DNA from: Chitinophagaceae bacterium
Lineage (GTDB): Bacteria > Bacteroidota > Bacteroidia > Chitinophagales > Chitinophagaceae
DNA: 64,000 nucleotides
NCBI GenBank assembly: GCA_017307755.1
Contig: JAFKGQ010000018.1
Location: 62,001-126,000, forward strand
Direction: 5' to 3'
Below are positions 46,765 to 53,829 of the stretch, piece by piece (the stretch's first letter is position 1; each line of letters opens with the position of its first letter). The position numbers and the translations under genes were made by a program. The notes under the pieces were generated by a model that was not told where the DNA came from, did not search any database, and was given only the letters and a program-made list of their open reading frames with translations.

Positions 46765-47385
46765 TCACTGGGGAATTCCCAATTTGTCACAGACCTCTTC
46801 ATACGACATCCGGGTATAATTGTTCGTCACATCCTGCGCTGTGGCGAGATCCAGAAATTTTCCGCTGCGTGTAACGATATCGCGGCTGTTGGTAGTGGCA
46901 GTGGCTTTTTTAGCGCCGGGAATAATGACATACCGGAACATGTGGGCGTTGGATATACTGCTCCAGAAATTTTTGTCATTCACAAAACGGATCTTTATCG
47001 TCCCCATCGAGGCCAGCGATGACCAGGTGTCCGTCATGATGCTGCCCTGAACATAAGTAAGAGAGATCGGTAAGGCGGCTATCTGCGTAGTAGGCCATAT
47101 CAGCGGACTGTACCCCAGCAGTTTACCATACACGATGACGGTGCCGCTGTCAAGGATATTCCGGGTAATAGCCGGGGCATCCTGTACATAACTAAAACCC
47201 CAGATACCAAATACAGTGTCTTTTTTATAGGTGTCGGGTTTAAACCAGTCGGAGAACATGACATTGGCAGTACCCGCAGGGCCGGCATCGCCTTTTTTAC
47301 AGGATGTCACCAATGATAAGAACAATCCAAAGAACAAAACACACTTGATCGTCATCAAACGTATGCATTTCATAAAGGTGTACAT
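46765..47385 (-). CDS. Lipoprotein of unknown function
   Basis: The 206-residue protein has a lipoprotein leader ending FLSLVTSC (acylated cysteine near residue 29). A short GDAGPAGTAN collagen-like stretch follows, then an all-beta-looking domain (VFGIWGFSYVQDAP, LPISLTYVQGSIM, MGTIKIRFVND). This resembles small cell-surface lipoproteins widespread in Bacteroidetes, but I cannot name a family. Methionines at residues 5 and 11 are alternative starts. It lies 146 bases after the Prs-like gene on the same strand; the gap shows no clear terminator. Confidence 0.65.
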   Translation of the reverse strand: MYTFMKCIRLMTIKCVLFFGLFLSLVTSCKKGDAGPAGTANVMFSDWFKPDTYKKDTVFGIWGFSYVQDAPAITRNILDSGTVIVYGKLLGYSPLIWPTTQIAALPISLTYVQGSIMTDTWSSLASMGTIKIRFVNDKNFWSSISNAHMFRYVIIPGAKKATATTNSRDIVTRSGKFLDLATAQDVTNNYTRMSYEEVCDKLGIPQ

Positions 47386-47531
47386 AAAAGAAGTTTAAAA
47401 TGGTAAATAGACGGCAGCAAAATTAGATGCGCATGAACGCCAGGTCAATCACCATTTTGAGGGAATTTTCTATGTACGCCCATCCCCTGTTTTACCCAAA
47501 TTCCTCGCCCATATTCTGTCGGATTTTGATC

Positions 47532-48371
47532 TTAGAGATATTTACTGATGGGAAAACAATGGACATTGTCCACCTGTCTGTAGGAGTCGGTGGTGTATAT
47601 CTCATCAATAGCCTCGATGGAGATCCCTTTGCTGAAAATGCCATGACTGACGATGAGGTGTACTTTTCCGGCGCCTTTTTCTTTTAGCATTTTGGCCGTA
47701 CCCGCAAAAGTTCCGCCGCCATCACATATATCGTCCACGATAAAACAGGTCTGCCCATGCAGGTTCTCTGTCATAGCCTTGAAATTTGTCAACGCCCCTG
47801 TTCTCACATCCCTCTCTTTCATACATTCGACGACATCCCCGATGTTGAGCGACTGCGCCAGTTTATGTATCTTCTTCAAAGCTCCCGCATCGGGTGATAC
47901 AAGACAAGGTTTCACAGCGGGATGTCTGCCGGCATAGTCTTGTAATGCATCCCGCACAAAAAAATGATTGGTTACGGCATATGACCGGTCGATCAGTGCA
48001 GTGGTTACTTCTGAATGAGGGTCGAATACCCTTATCTTCTTAAAACCGGCCTGGTTGAGCATAGCTGCGATCACCTTCAACGAAAATGGCTCCCCGTCCA
48101 GCATAACTCTGTCCATACGGGCTGCCAGGAGATAGGATACATGTAATTCTATGTGCCCAAACCCCATATAGTCCAGGGTATTCTTTACAAATAAGGCCAG
48201 CAGTAGATCATTGGCGTTGTTCAACCGTGTGAGAATGCGCAATGGCTGCTCCTTATCCGCCTTTTCGACCTGTACGGCATCGATCTTGACATGCGGCTGC
48301 CCGTCGGGGAATAACATTGTCTTAAATGGGAATACGGACCTTTCAGGGTAAATGAGATCAAATGTCTGCAT
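47532..48371 (-). CDS. Ribose-phosphate pyrophosphokinase homologue (Prs-like), short
   Basis: The 279-residue protein is a Prs homologue, about 30-40 residues shorter than normal (about 310-320). The ATP site appears as ARMDR (84-88) and DGEPFS, the catalytic region as FDPHS (116-120), and the pyrophosphate/ribose loop as SPDAGA (159-164) and VDDICDGGGTF (212-222). The flexible-loop region KERDVRTGALTNF replaces the usual KRRxxPN form. It is the last gene of the NAD operon. In salvage it would supply PRPP to the nicotinamide phosphoribosyltransferase. In the phage NARP1 pathway a Prs homologue (Adps) instead pyrophosphorylates ADP-ribose, and the changed loop leaves that open. Confidence 0.85.
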   Translation of the reverse strand: MQTFDLIYPERSVFPFKTMLFPDGQPHVKIDAVQVEKADKEQPLRILTRLNNANDLLLALFVKNTLDYMGFGHIELHVSYLLAARMDRVMLDGEPFSLKVIAAMLNQAGFKKIRVFDPHSEVTTALIDRSYAVTNHFFVRDALQDYAGRHPAVKPCLVSPDAGALKKIHKLAQSLNIGDVVECMKERDVRTGALTNFKAMTENLHGQTCFIVDDICDGGGTFAGTAKMLKEKGAGKVHLIVSHGIFSKGISIEAIDEIYTTDSYRQVDNVHCFPISKYL

Positions 48372-48380
48372 ATAAATATT

Positions 48381-49109
48381 TTATTTGTTCCTGCCTGTTT
48401 CACCTGGATAAAGGCTCATGACCGTGTCGCTCTGCCAGTATTCCTTCGTATGTACTTCCAGGGCCGTAAGCCTTCCGTCAAAAGCTGCTCCTGTATCCAC
48501 ATTCCATACATTGTGAGCGCTCATGGGTTTGTATACGTCGTAATTCACCGTAGGCGTATGTCCAATGTATATCTCATCAAAAAGCAACAGTCTTTTGGGG
48601 TAACGATAAGAGGTTTTTTTTATCCGCGTATCCGTTGCCAGAGCCGTCTCCCACAAAGTCCTGTCCCAGGAGTAGTTGCTGGAATAGTGTTCGTTCTCCG
48701 GCCCATGCATGGAGGAAAATCCCGCATGGATAAAAAGGCGGCCGCCGTCGATGTGATAGTTCTGCATGCGATTGAAGAACTCCAGATGTGTCAGGCGCTG
48801 TTGCGGTCCCAGTGTCTCATAGCTTGACACGGTAGCCAGCCCTCCATGCAATAGCCAGCTCACGTCAGGAGTTTCACCTGCCAGCCATTCTTCGCACCAA
48901 ACATCATGATTACCTTTGATGAAGATACAGGTATAATGTTCATTCAATTCCATCAGCCGCTGCAAGACGTTGGATGATTGTGACCATCCGTCCACATAAT
49001 CTCCCAGAAAAATGAGCCGGTCGCTCCTACGTAAGCTTATCCTATCCAACAATTGGTCCAGCGCCCGTAACGCGCCGTGAATATCTCCTATTACAAAAGT
49101 TCTTGACAT
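48381..49109 (-). CDS. PPP-type metallophosphatase
   Basis: The 242-residue protein has the metal-site motifs of PPP phosphatases and diadenosine tetraphosphatases: VIGDIHGALRALD, IFLGDYVDGWSQS and IKGNHDVWCEEWL, with later histidines at FIHAGFS and EIYIGHTPTV. Such enzymes hydrolyse phosphoprotein, Ap4A or similar phosphoesters. Placed between a Prs homologue and an ADP-ribosylglycohydrolase fragment, it could remove phosphate from an ADP-ribose phosphate such as the product of KptA. That is inference only. Confidence 0.85.
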   Translation of the reverse strand: MSRTFVIGDIHGALRALDQLLDRISLRRSDRLIFLGDYVDGWSQSSNVLQRLMELNEHYTCIFIKGNHDVWCEEWLAGETPDVSWLLHGGLATVSSYETLGPQQRLTHLEFFNRMQNYHIDGGRLFIHAGFSSMHGPENEHYSSNYSWDRTLWETALATDTRIKKTSYRYPKRLLLFDEIYIGHTPTVNYDVYKPMSAHNVWNVDTGAAFDGRLTALEVHTKEYWQSDTVMSLYPGETGRNK

Positions 49110-49110
49110 G

Positions 49111-49398
49111 CTAACGTAATTTTTTATTGAGCCTCCCGCTCAGTTCCTCAAGGTCATACTTACTGCACAGCATCTCTGCAAGACAAAAAGTCAGCGAGCT
49201 ATCGTCCGACCAGGTACCCGGCGGCTGATGATGTGTGCCATACCCTATCATGCCTTCAAGCGGGTGATGCATCAATTCTGTCCTGGATTTGAACTCGACG
49301 GGAACGCCGATGGCATCGCCAACCGCTACACCCAATAAAACGTCTTTTATAAAATCTCTGTTCACGAATTTCGAATTTTGTCCCTCACTTCCGGCCAT
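49111..49398 (-). pseudogene. N-terminal fragment of an ADP-ribosylglycohydrolase
   Basis: The 95-residue frame matches only the first third of ADP-ribosylglycohydrolases (DraG/ARH type, about 250-320 residues). It has VLLGVAVGDAIGVPVEF and GTWSDDSSLTFCLAEML, the first metal-binding blocks (the SDD matches the TDD ligand motif). The other acidic ligands, normally near the C-terminus, are missing. The next gene starts 2 bases after its stop, so the remainder is not hidden in another frame. It reads as a deletion remnant with ribosome-coupling still in place, or a small domain with a new role. As encoded it should not be an active hydrolase. Confidence 0.75.
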
Positions 49399-49402
49399 TT
49401 TT

Positions 49403-49945
49403 CTAAAAGTTGATATACTTTACAGGCACATGCTCCGTCAGCCAAACGCCGTTATCGGACAGGTAAAAAGTAAAACCATCTTTATTCATTTCTTCACTCC
49501 TGACCGTCAGTATTATTGCTTCCCCTCGTCTCTCACCTACCTTTTCAGCCGTAGCCCTGTCATGGCTCATATGCACATGATGCCTGTTCATTTTAAGCAA
49601 CCCTTTTACACGGATAGCAGGCAGGAACCTCTCCACAGTACCATGGAACAGTTGCTCCGGTGGGTCCTTTGCTTCCAATTGAAGTTCCACATCGATGGAG
49701 TGCCCCTGGTTAGCCCTTATTTTTGACCGGTCCTCATTATAAGCAAATCGCTGCTTGTCATTGGCAGCGACGATCTCCTCCAAATCCTGCGAGGTAAAAA
49801 CCTTACCCGCAACAATCGATTTGGCGATCAGATCACCCACATCCGCCCAACCGTGCTCATCCAGGCGGAGGTCTATCTCATCTGGCTTATGCCGCAAAAC
49901 AAGGCTCAGGAACCTGCTTATTCTGTTTCTCTCTTTCTCGTTCAT
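49403..49945 (-). CDS. kptA: RNA 2'-phosphotransferase (Tpt1/KptA)
   Basis: The 180-residue protein is a complete KptA. This enzyme removes an internal 2'-phosphate from RNA by transferring it to NAD+, giving nicotinamide and ADP-ribose 1'',2''-cyclic phosphate. Family blocks are visible: ISRFLSLVLRHKPDEIDLRL (Arg-His catalytic pair), DEHGWADVGDLI, KIRANQGHSIDVEL, LFHGT and HVHMSHDRATA. In bacteria it has no obvious tRNA-splicing role. It lies in an operon otherwise devoted to NAD and ADP-ribose, so its NAD-consuming side may be the relevant part. Stop and start spacing to neighbours is within 4 bases. Confidence 0.95.
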   Translation of the reverse strand: MNEKERNRISRFLSLVLRHKPDEIDLRLDEHGWADVGDLIAKSIVAGKVFTSQDLEEIVAANDKQRFAYNEDRSKIRANQGHSIDVELQLEAKDPPEQLFHGTVERFLPAIRVKGLLKMNRHHVHMSHDRATAEKVGERRGEAIILTVRSEEMNKDGFTFYLSDNGVWLTEHVPVKYINF

Positions 49946-50355
49946 TTTCTATATTTTTTCAGCTCTTCCACCAGCTCGTTATTAGCAGGGAGTTGGAACC
50001 CTTCACCAAAAAATGCTTTTATTATGCGTATACCTCCCACAATATTATTATTGAACGCCTCCAACTCTTCTGCTGGCACCCACAATTCATCATAACCAGC
50101 GCCACCTACATTTTGGACCTCATACTTCCGGCATTGGTCTTCGATTACATCAAATTCCGTAACCACGCCGCAATAACCGGAGAACGCATCACCTGTATTC
50201 CATTCGGCTGCAATCCGTGCCGCATATTGTTGGTTCAACACCGGGTAAAAAATTGGCTGCCATTCCAGCCTGGCAGGGAACCTCTTCCATCCTGACTGCA
50301 TGATCAATTCCAGCTCCCTTATCCCGACGGGTCGGTATAGCTTTATTGTACTCAT
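49942..50355 (-). CDS. ADP-ribosylation/crystallin J1-like small protein
   Basis: The 137-residue protein begins LYRPVGIRELELIMQSGW and contains PIFYPVLNQQYAARIA, GYCGVVTEFDV and ELWVPAEELEAFNNNIVG. Proteins with this pattern carry the database name ADP-ribosylation/crystallin J1, given largely by association; no catalytic mechanism is known. It overlaps the DUF4291 stop and the KptA start by 4 bases each, so all three are translationally coupled. A role in ADP-ribose chemistry is suggested by the operon only. Confidence 0.75.
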   Translation of the reverse strand: MSTIKLYRPVGIRELELIMQSGWKRFPARLEWQPIFYPVLNQQYAARIAAEWNTGDAFSGYCGVVTEFDVIEDQCRKYEVQNVGGAGYDELWVPAEELEAFNNNIVGGIRIIKAFFGEGFQLPANNELVEELKKYRK

Positions 50356-50999
50356 AACGTCATTCCTATTTTTACGCCCAGTGTCTTATCCTGCGGATAC
50401 CAAACCCTTTCGACTGGCACTTCCAACAGATCAAGACGATGGCTGTCTACATGCTTTTTCTGTTGTCTGACATAGTCTGTGACATCTTCAATTGCACTGA
50501 TCTGTCCCTTTCCAAAGTTCTGCAGCACAGTCCCCTTCAAACCCAGTTGAATAGCTCTTCGGGAGATCTTCTCCCCGTAGGGATCATGATCAGGGTCCCA
50601 TTGCAGACGCACTTCCTTATTATCCAGTTCTTCTTTCCATACATCCCTATCTTTATAATACCGGGGGTTAAAGGAAGAAAGTACGGCTTGTGATAGTATA
50701 TCCTCCAGGGTCTTTTTCTTTATCCAAATCGCCAGCACTCTTTCCTGGTTCTCCTTTTCAGCCCATCCGCAACGATACATCATCCAGAGAAAATTGGGCT
50801 TGATCCATGACATCCTGCCATAACCGTATTCGCTGCCCCCAAATATCTGATGTTTTACTGCATAGTCGGCAATGGACGGCTTGTAGGCCTGATATACGAC
50901 GATCTCATCTTCCGATTGATGCCCGATTATATACTGCCCTTCTTTTGGCATTATTTCATTTGCTTGTAAATATTTTTCAGTTTTGATTTTCATGTTCAT
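50352..50999 (-). CDS. DUF4291-family protein
   Basis: The 215-residue protein matches DUF4291: EIVVYQAYKPSIADYAV near residue 32, FGGSEYGYGRMSWIKPNFLW near 52, MYRCGWAEKENQERVLAIW near 74 and QWDPDHDPYGEKISRRAIQL near 132. The family is widespread in bacteria and fungi with no settled activity known to me. The start overlaps the NadV 3' end by 23 bases; a second methionine at 50993 is an alternative. Its placement among NAD-consuming enzymes makes an NAD- or ADP-ribose-linked activity plausible. Confidence 0.85.
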   Translation of the reverse strand: MNMKIKTEKYLQANEIMPKEGQYIIGHQSEDEIVVYQAYKPSIADYAVKHQIFGGSEYGYGRMSWIKPNFLWMMYRCGWAEKENQERVLAIWIKKKTLEDILSQAVLSSFNPRYYKDRDVWKEELDNKEVRLQWDPDHDPYGEKISRRAIQLGLKGTVLQNFGKGQISAIEDVTDYVRQQKKHVDSHRLDLLEVPVERVWYPQDKTLGVKIGMTL

Positions 51000-52479
51000 A
51001 AATTTTCAAATGCTCTCTCACTTTCTCCCTTATTTGCTCCAGCGTCCAGTCTACTGTCAGCCTCCCATCCTTAAAAACCGTCTTTAACTCACCCTTGCCC
51101 TCTTCCTCCCAACTACACTGGTCTTTCAAAGCCAAGCTCCCCGTCACCGGATCACGATACACCTGCATCAGCCCCTTTGCAGATTTTTTTGTACCATCAT
51201 CCGTCTTGGGGTCTTTGAAAATATCCCTGCCAACTCCGCTGACCTCGCCGTAAGTAGCCTTCATGGCAAATCCAAAAGTATCCCTGGTGACATACTCATA
51301 TGTATAAGACCCGATACCAAGCACCACGTTATAGCTGGCAAACCCTTTCCTTTTCAACCCGGCAAGGATAGCCTCCTGCCGCTCGACCGTAATGCTGTCC
51401 CCATAGATCAGCCCTATATGCCCGTCCAGGAGCTTGTACCCTTTTGATGTGATCGTACCTCCGAATATTTCCCACATACATTCGATGGCCCCTTTATATT
51501 CAGGACTGCCCGCGGGCGCATCCTTATCCCCGATGATGATCTTCACCGGGTCGCCGCTGTCAGGACGGATGACTACCTTGCCATTCCTTGCCAGGATCAT
51601 ATCTTTTAATTTGGGCAGGAACTCCGTGATCACTTGCCAGAAATCCCAGGTGTCGCTGACAATAGAGACAATACCCGAAGGATATACATCCCGGATCAGT
51701 CGCTGGAATGTGCTGATCTCATCATTCTGTGTGCCCATACACATGACGCTGTGCTCCGTCGCAGGTACAGAACCGCCGATCAATTCTTTATCGCAATCAG
51801 CGTTATAATATTGTTCCAGGAAGTCGATGGCGGGAATAGTATCGGTACCCGTAAAAGATAACAAATGTCCCGCGCCGCTGATGACCGCATCCTCGATACC
51901 AGCCATACCTCTGAAAGAGAAATCATGTCCCTGCCAGGGAATAAAGCTCTTGTCCTCACCCACCGTCTCTTCAGCATATTTCGTGAAGATACGCAGGTAC
52001 TGAAAGGCGGTAGTAGCCGAAGTGGAAGGTTTCCATAACACGGCGCTTAACACGGTTTCCAACATATTGGTCAACCAGAAAAAACCCGGCAAGGTGTTCT
52101 TTATCGTAAAAACAGGCACCCGCATAGGCACCAGGCTTCCTTCCGGCAACGCCTTGATCTCAAGAGGGAGATACCCCAGGTCATGCAGTTCGGAGATATG
52201 TTGATACGTGATGCTATCTTTTCCCAAATAAGCATCCAATCTCCGGGCGTATTCCTTCAATACCTCCGCCTTAGGCCTTTTGAAAAAATGCTCGTCAAAT
52301 TGCCGGATCAGGTACTCCTTAATAAAATACTGCAGACCAAAGAAAACGACCTCATCCGCGCCTAAACTCCTCGACTTACGGGGAGTAAGGTTAGAATACA
52401 CCAGCGTAGTGTTCTCAGGGTACTGGAACTTATGCCCAACTTTATAACCATCCTTTAATAAAATAGGTAGAACTTTCAT
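50977..52479 (-). CDS. nadV: Nicotinamide phosphoribosyltransferase (NAMPT/NadV)
   Basis: The 500-residue enzyme is homologous to NAMPT, which joins nicotinamide and PRPP to form NMN. Active-site residues known from human NAMPT are all visible: HDFSFRGMAG (Arg196 equivalent), LSFTGTDTIPA (Asp219), SVPATEHSVM (His247) and VIRPDSGDPV (Arg311/Asp313). Length matches the family (about 490). It lies 2 bases after the NrtR gene. In the NARP1 NAD+-reconstitution pathway a NAMPT homologue (Namat) acts on ADP-ribose pyrophosphate instead, so the substrate is open despite the secure family call. Confidence 0.95.
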   Translation of the reverse strand: MKVLPILLKDGYKVGHKFQYPENTTLVYSNLTPRKSRSLGADEVVFFGLQYFIKEYLIRQFDEHFFKRPKAEVLKEYARRLDAYLGKDSITYQHISELHDLGYLPLEIKALPEGSLVPMRVPVFTIKNTLPGFFWLTNMLETVLSAVLWKPSTSATTAFQYLRIFTKYAEETVGEDKSFIPWQGHDFSFRGMAGIEDAVISGAGHLLSFTGTDTIPAIDFLEQYYNADCDKELIGGSVPATEHSVMCMGTQNDEISTFQRLIRDVYPSGIVSIVSDTWDFWQVITEFLPKLKDMILARNGKVVIRPDSGDPVKIIIGDKDAPAGSPEYKGAIECMWEIFGGTITSKGYKLLDGHIGLIYGDSITVERQEAILAGLKRKGFASYNVVLGIGSYTYEYVTRDTFGFAMKATYGEVSGVGRDIFKDPKTDDGTKKSAKGLMQVYRDPVTGSLALKDQCSWEEEGKGELKTVFKDGRLTVDWTLEQIREKVREHLKIYEHENQN

Positions 52480-52481
52480 AA

Positions 52482-53162
52482 TTAAGATACATTAAGATGA
52501 AAATTATTCTGTTTAAGTTTCTTATTGAATTTATACAGGGAAGGATGTCTGTTGCGGAGCCCCTCCCGCTTCAACCCGGTATCGACGATATATTCCGAAT
52601 CCAGGATCTTCCGCCTGAAATTGCGCCTGTCGATACTGATATCCAGTATACACTCGTACAATTCATGCAACTCGGTCATCGTAAACATATCGTCCAGTAG
52701 CTCGAACCCTACGGGGAAATAAAGGATCTTCGAACGTAACCTTTCCAATGCCTTCCTGAAGATATCCTTATGATCAAAGCCAAGCTCAGGCATCTTCTTC
52801 ACATCATGCCAGGATGCGTCATTTGCCATTTTTCCCGCCGCTATCTCAAACTTCCCCGGGTTTACAAGGGCAAAATATGTCACCGATATTACCCTCCCAC
52901 GGGGGTCCCTATCCGGCTCGTCGAAGCTATACAGCTGCTCCAAAAAAAGACGCCCAATACCAAGTTTGGTCTTTAATATCCTGCCGCAAGCCTCTAAAAA
53001 ACGCTCTTCCATCTGCAAAAAGGCGCCGGGCAACGTCCAGCCATTCTTAAAAGGCTCCTCGTTCCTATTGAGCAACAAGACAGATAACATATTTTCATGA
53101 TACCCAAAAACCACTAAGTCAATGGCAAGCGCCGGGTTTCTGTATTCGTGAAATTGTTTCAT
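52482..53162 (-). CDS. nrtR: NrtR-family Nudix-related regulator of NAD metabolism
   Basis: The 226-residue protein combines a Nudix-like domain (residues 8-140) with a C-terminal winged helix (about 150-226, TMTELHELYECILDISIDRR). NrtR proteins bind ADP-ribose and repress NAD genes. The Nudix box begins properly (GAFLQME) but the REUxEE core reads GRILKTK, so metal-dependent hydrolysis should be lost while ligand binding can remain. I placed the start at 53162 (MKQFHEYRNPALAI). A longer frame from 53192 would include the palindromic operator in the coding sequence. It is the first gene of the eight-gene operon and should control it. Confidence 0.92.
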   Translation of the reverse strand: MKQFHEYRNPALAIDLVVFGYHENMLSVLLLNRNEEPFKNGWTLPGAFLQMEERFLEACGRILKTKLGIGRLFLEQLYSFDEPDRDPRGRVISVTYFALVNPGKFEIAAGKMANDASWHDVKKMPELGFDHKDIFRKALERLRSKILYFPVGFELLDDMFTMTELHELYECILDISIDRRNFRRKILDSEYIVDTGLKREGLRNRHPSLYKFNKKLKQNNFHLNVS

Positions 53163-53163
53163 G

Positions 53164-53184
53164 TTTGCGTTATTATGACGCAAA
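53164..53184. promoter_or_regulatory. Candidate NrtR operator
   Basis: TTTGCGT (53164-53170) and ACGCAAA (53178-53184) form a perfect 7-base inverted repeat with a 7-base spacer. The total of 21 bases is the size known for NrtR sites. It starts 2 bases upstream of the NrtR start codon and overlaps the -7 element. Confidence 0.7.
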
Positions 53185-53211
53185 GTAATCACATTCTTTT
53201 CATCCCTGCAA
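53181..53211 (-). promoter_or_regulatory. Promoter of the NAD operon
   Basis: On the minus strand TTG (53209-53211) precedes TTACTTTG (53181-53188) with a 20-base spacer, close to the Bacteroidetes -33/-7 consensus. The operator covers its downstream half. The -7 element lies close to the start codon, so the leader would be short. Confidence 0.5.
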
Positions 53212-53311
53212 GTTTTTTATAAAAAATAAAAAAGAGCGACAAATACACATACTTTTTCCGGGGCAGGTTCATAAGTGGGATATTGAACCAAAAACTTCCG
53301 GTTATCAGTTA

Positions 53312-53766
53312 ATGATGGAATCTTCGTTTCTTGAACAATTTGCGCCTTATTTCCGATTCTCCTTTACCAATTATCAGAACCACCCTGTTGTAGAATTATC
53401 ACCCGGTTCTTTCCATCAAATACTTTTACAGAATTCAAGGTCTATCAGTCCAATCCACGGCTGGCAAAGTTCAATATGCTGATCGATAAGTATTTTAAGG
53501 AACAGAAGTTTGTGGCTTTTTATGCGGAGAAACTGCATATTTCTGCTAATTATCTGAACATCCTCTGTAAAAGAAACCTGAAAATTTCTGCTACGAAACT
53601 CATACACCAACGGGTGTGTCTGGAGGCAAAACGGCTGCTGCAGACCACTGGTTTCAGCATTAAGGAAATCGCTTTTGAAATGGGTTTTACAGATCATGCC
53701 CATTTTTCAAATTTCTTTAAAAACCAAACAGGGTTAAGTCCTACCGGGTTCTGGGAGCAGTTATAA
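53312..53766 (+). pseudogene. Frameshifted AraC-family regulator remnant
   Basis: Two reading frames together look like the C-terminal part of one AraC-type regulator. Frame one, from ATG 53312 to a stop at 53482, gives FLEQFAPYFRFSFTNYQNHP then degenerates. Frame two supplies EFKVYQSNPRLAKFNMLIDK and an intact double helix-turn-helix to 53766 (KEIAFEMGFTDHAHFSNFFK, TGLSPTGFW). The shift falls near 53420-53440. The N-terminal cupin domain is absent; upstream is only the NrtR promoter region. A 96-residue DNA-binding fragment could still be made from ATG 53476. It probably once regulated the amidohydrolase that follows. Confidence 0.7.
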
Positions 53767-53829
53767 ATATTACAAGCACTGGAAGTAATATCTCAACCGT
53801 ACTCCGGAAGATTGATAGTACTTTTGTAT

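Noticed and set aside
46765..47385. Collagen-like protein
   Set aside because: Only a single GDAGPAG stretch is present, too short for a collagen-type helix.
47532..53162. The NAD operon as part of an integrated phage
   Set aside because: Although nadV/prs pairs occur in phages, no structural, lysis, replication or integrase gene is nearby, and composition is like the flanks.
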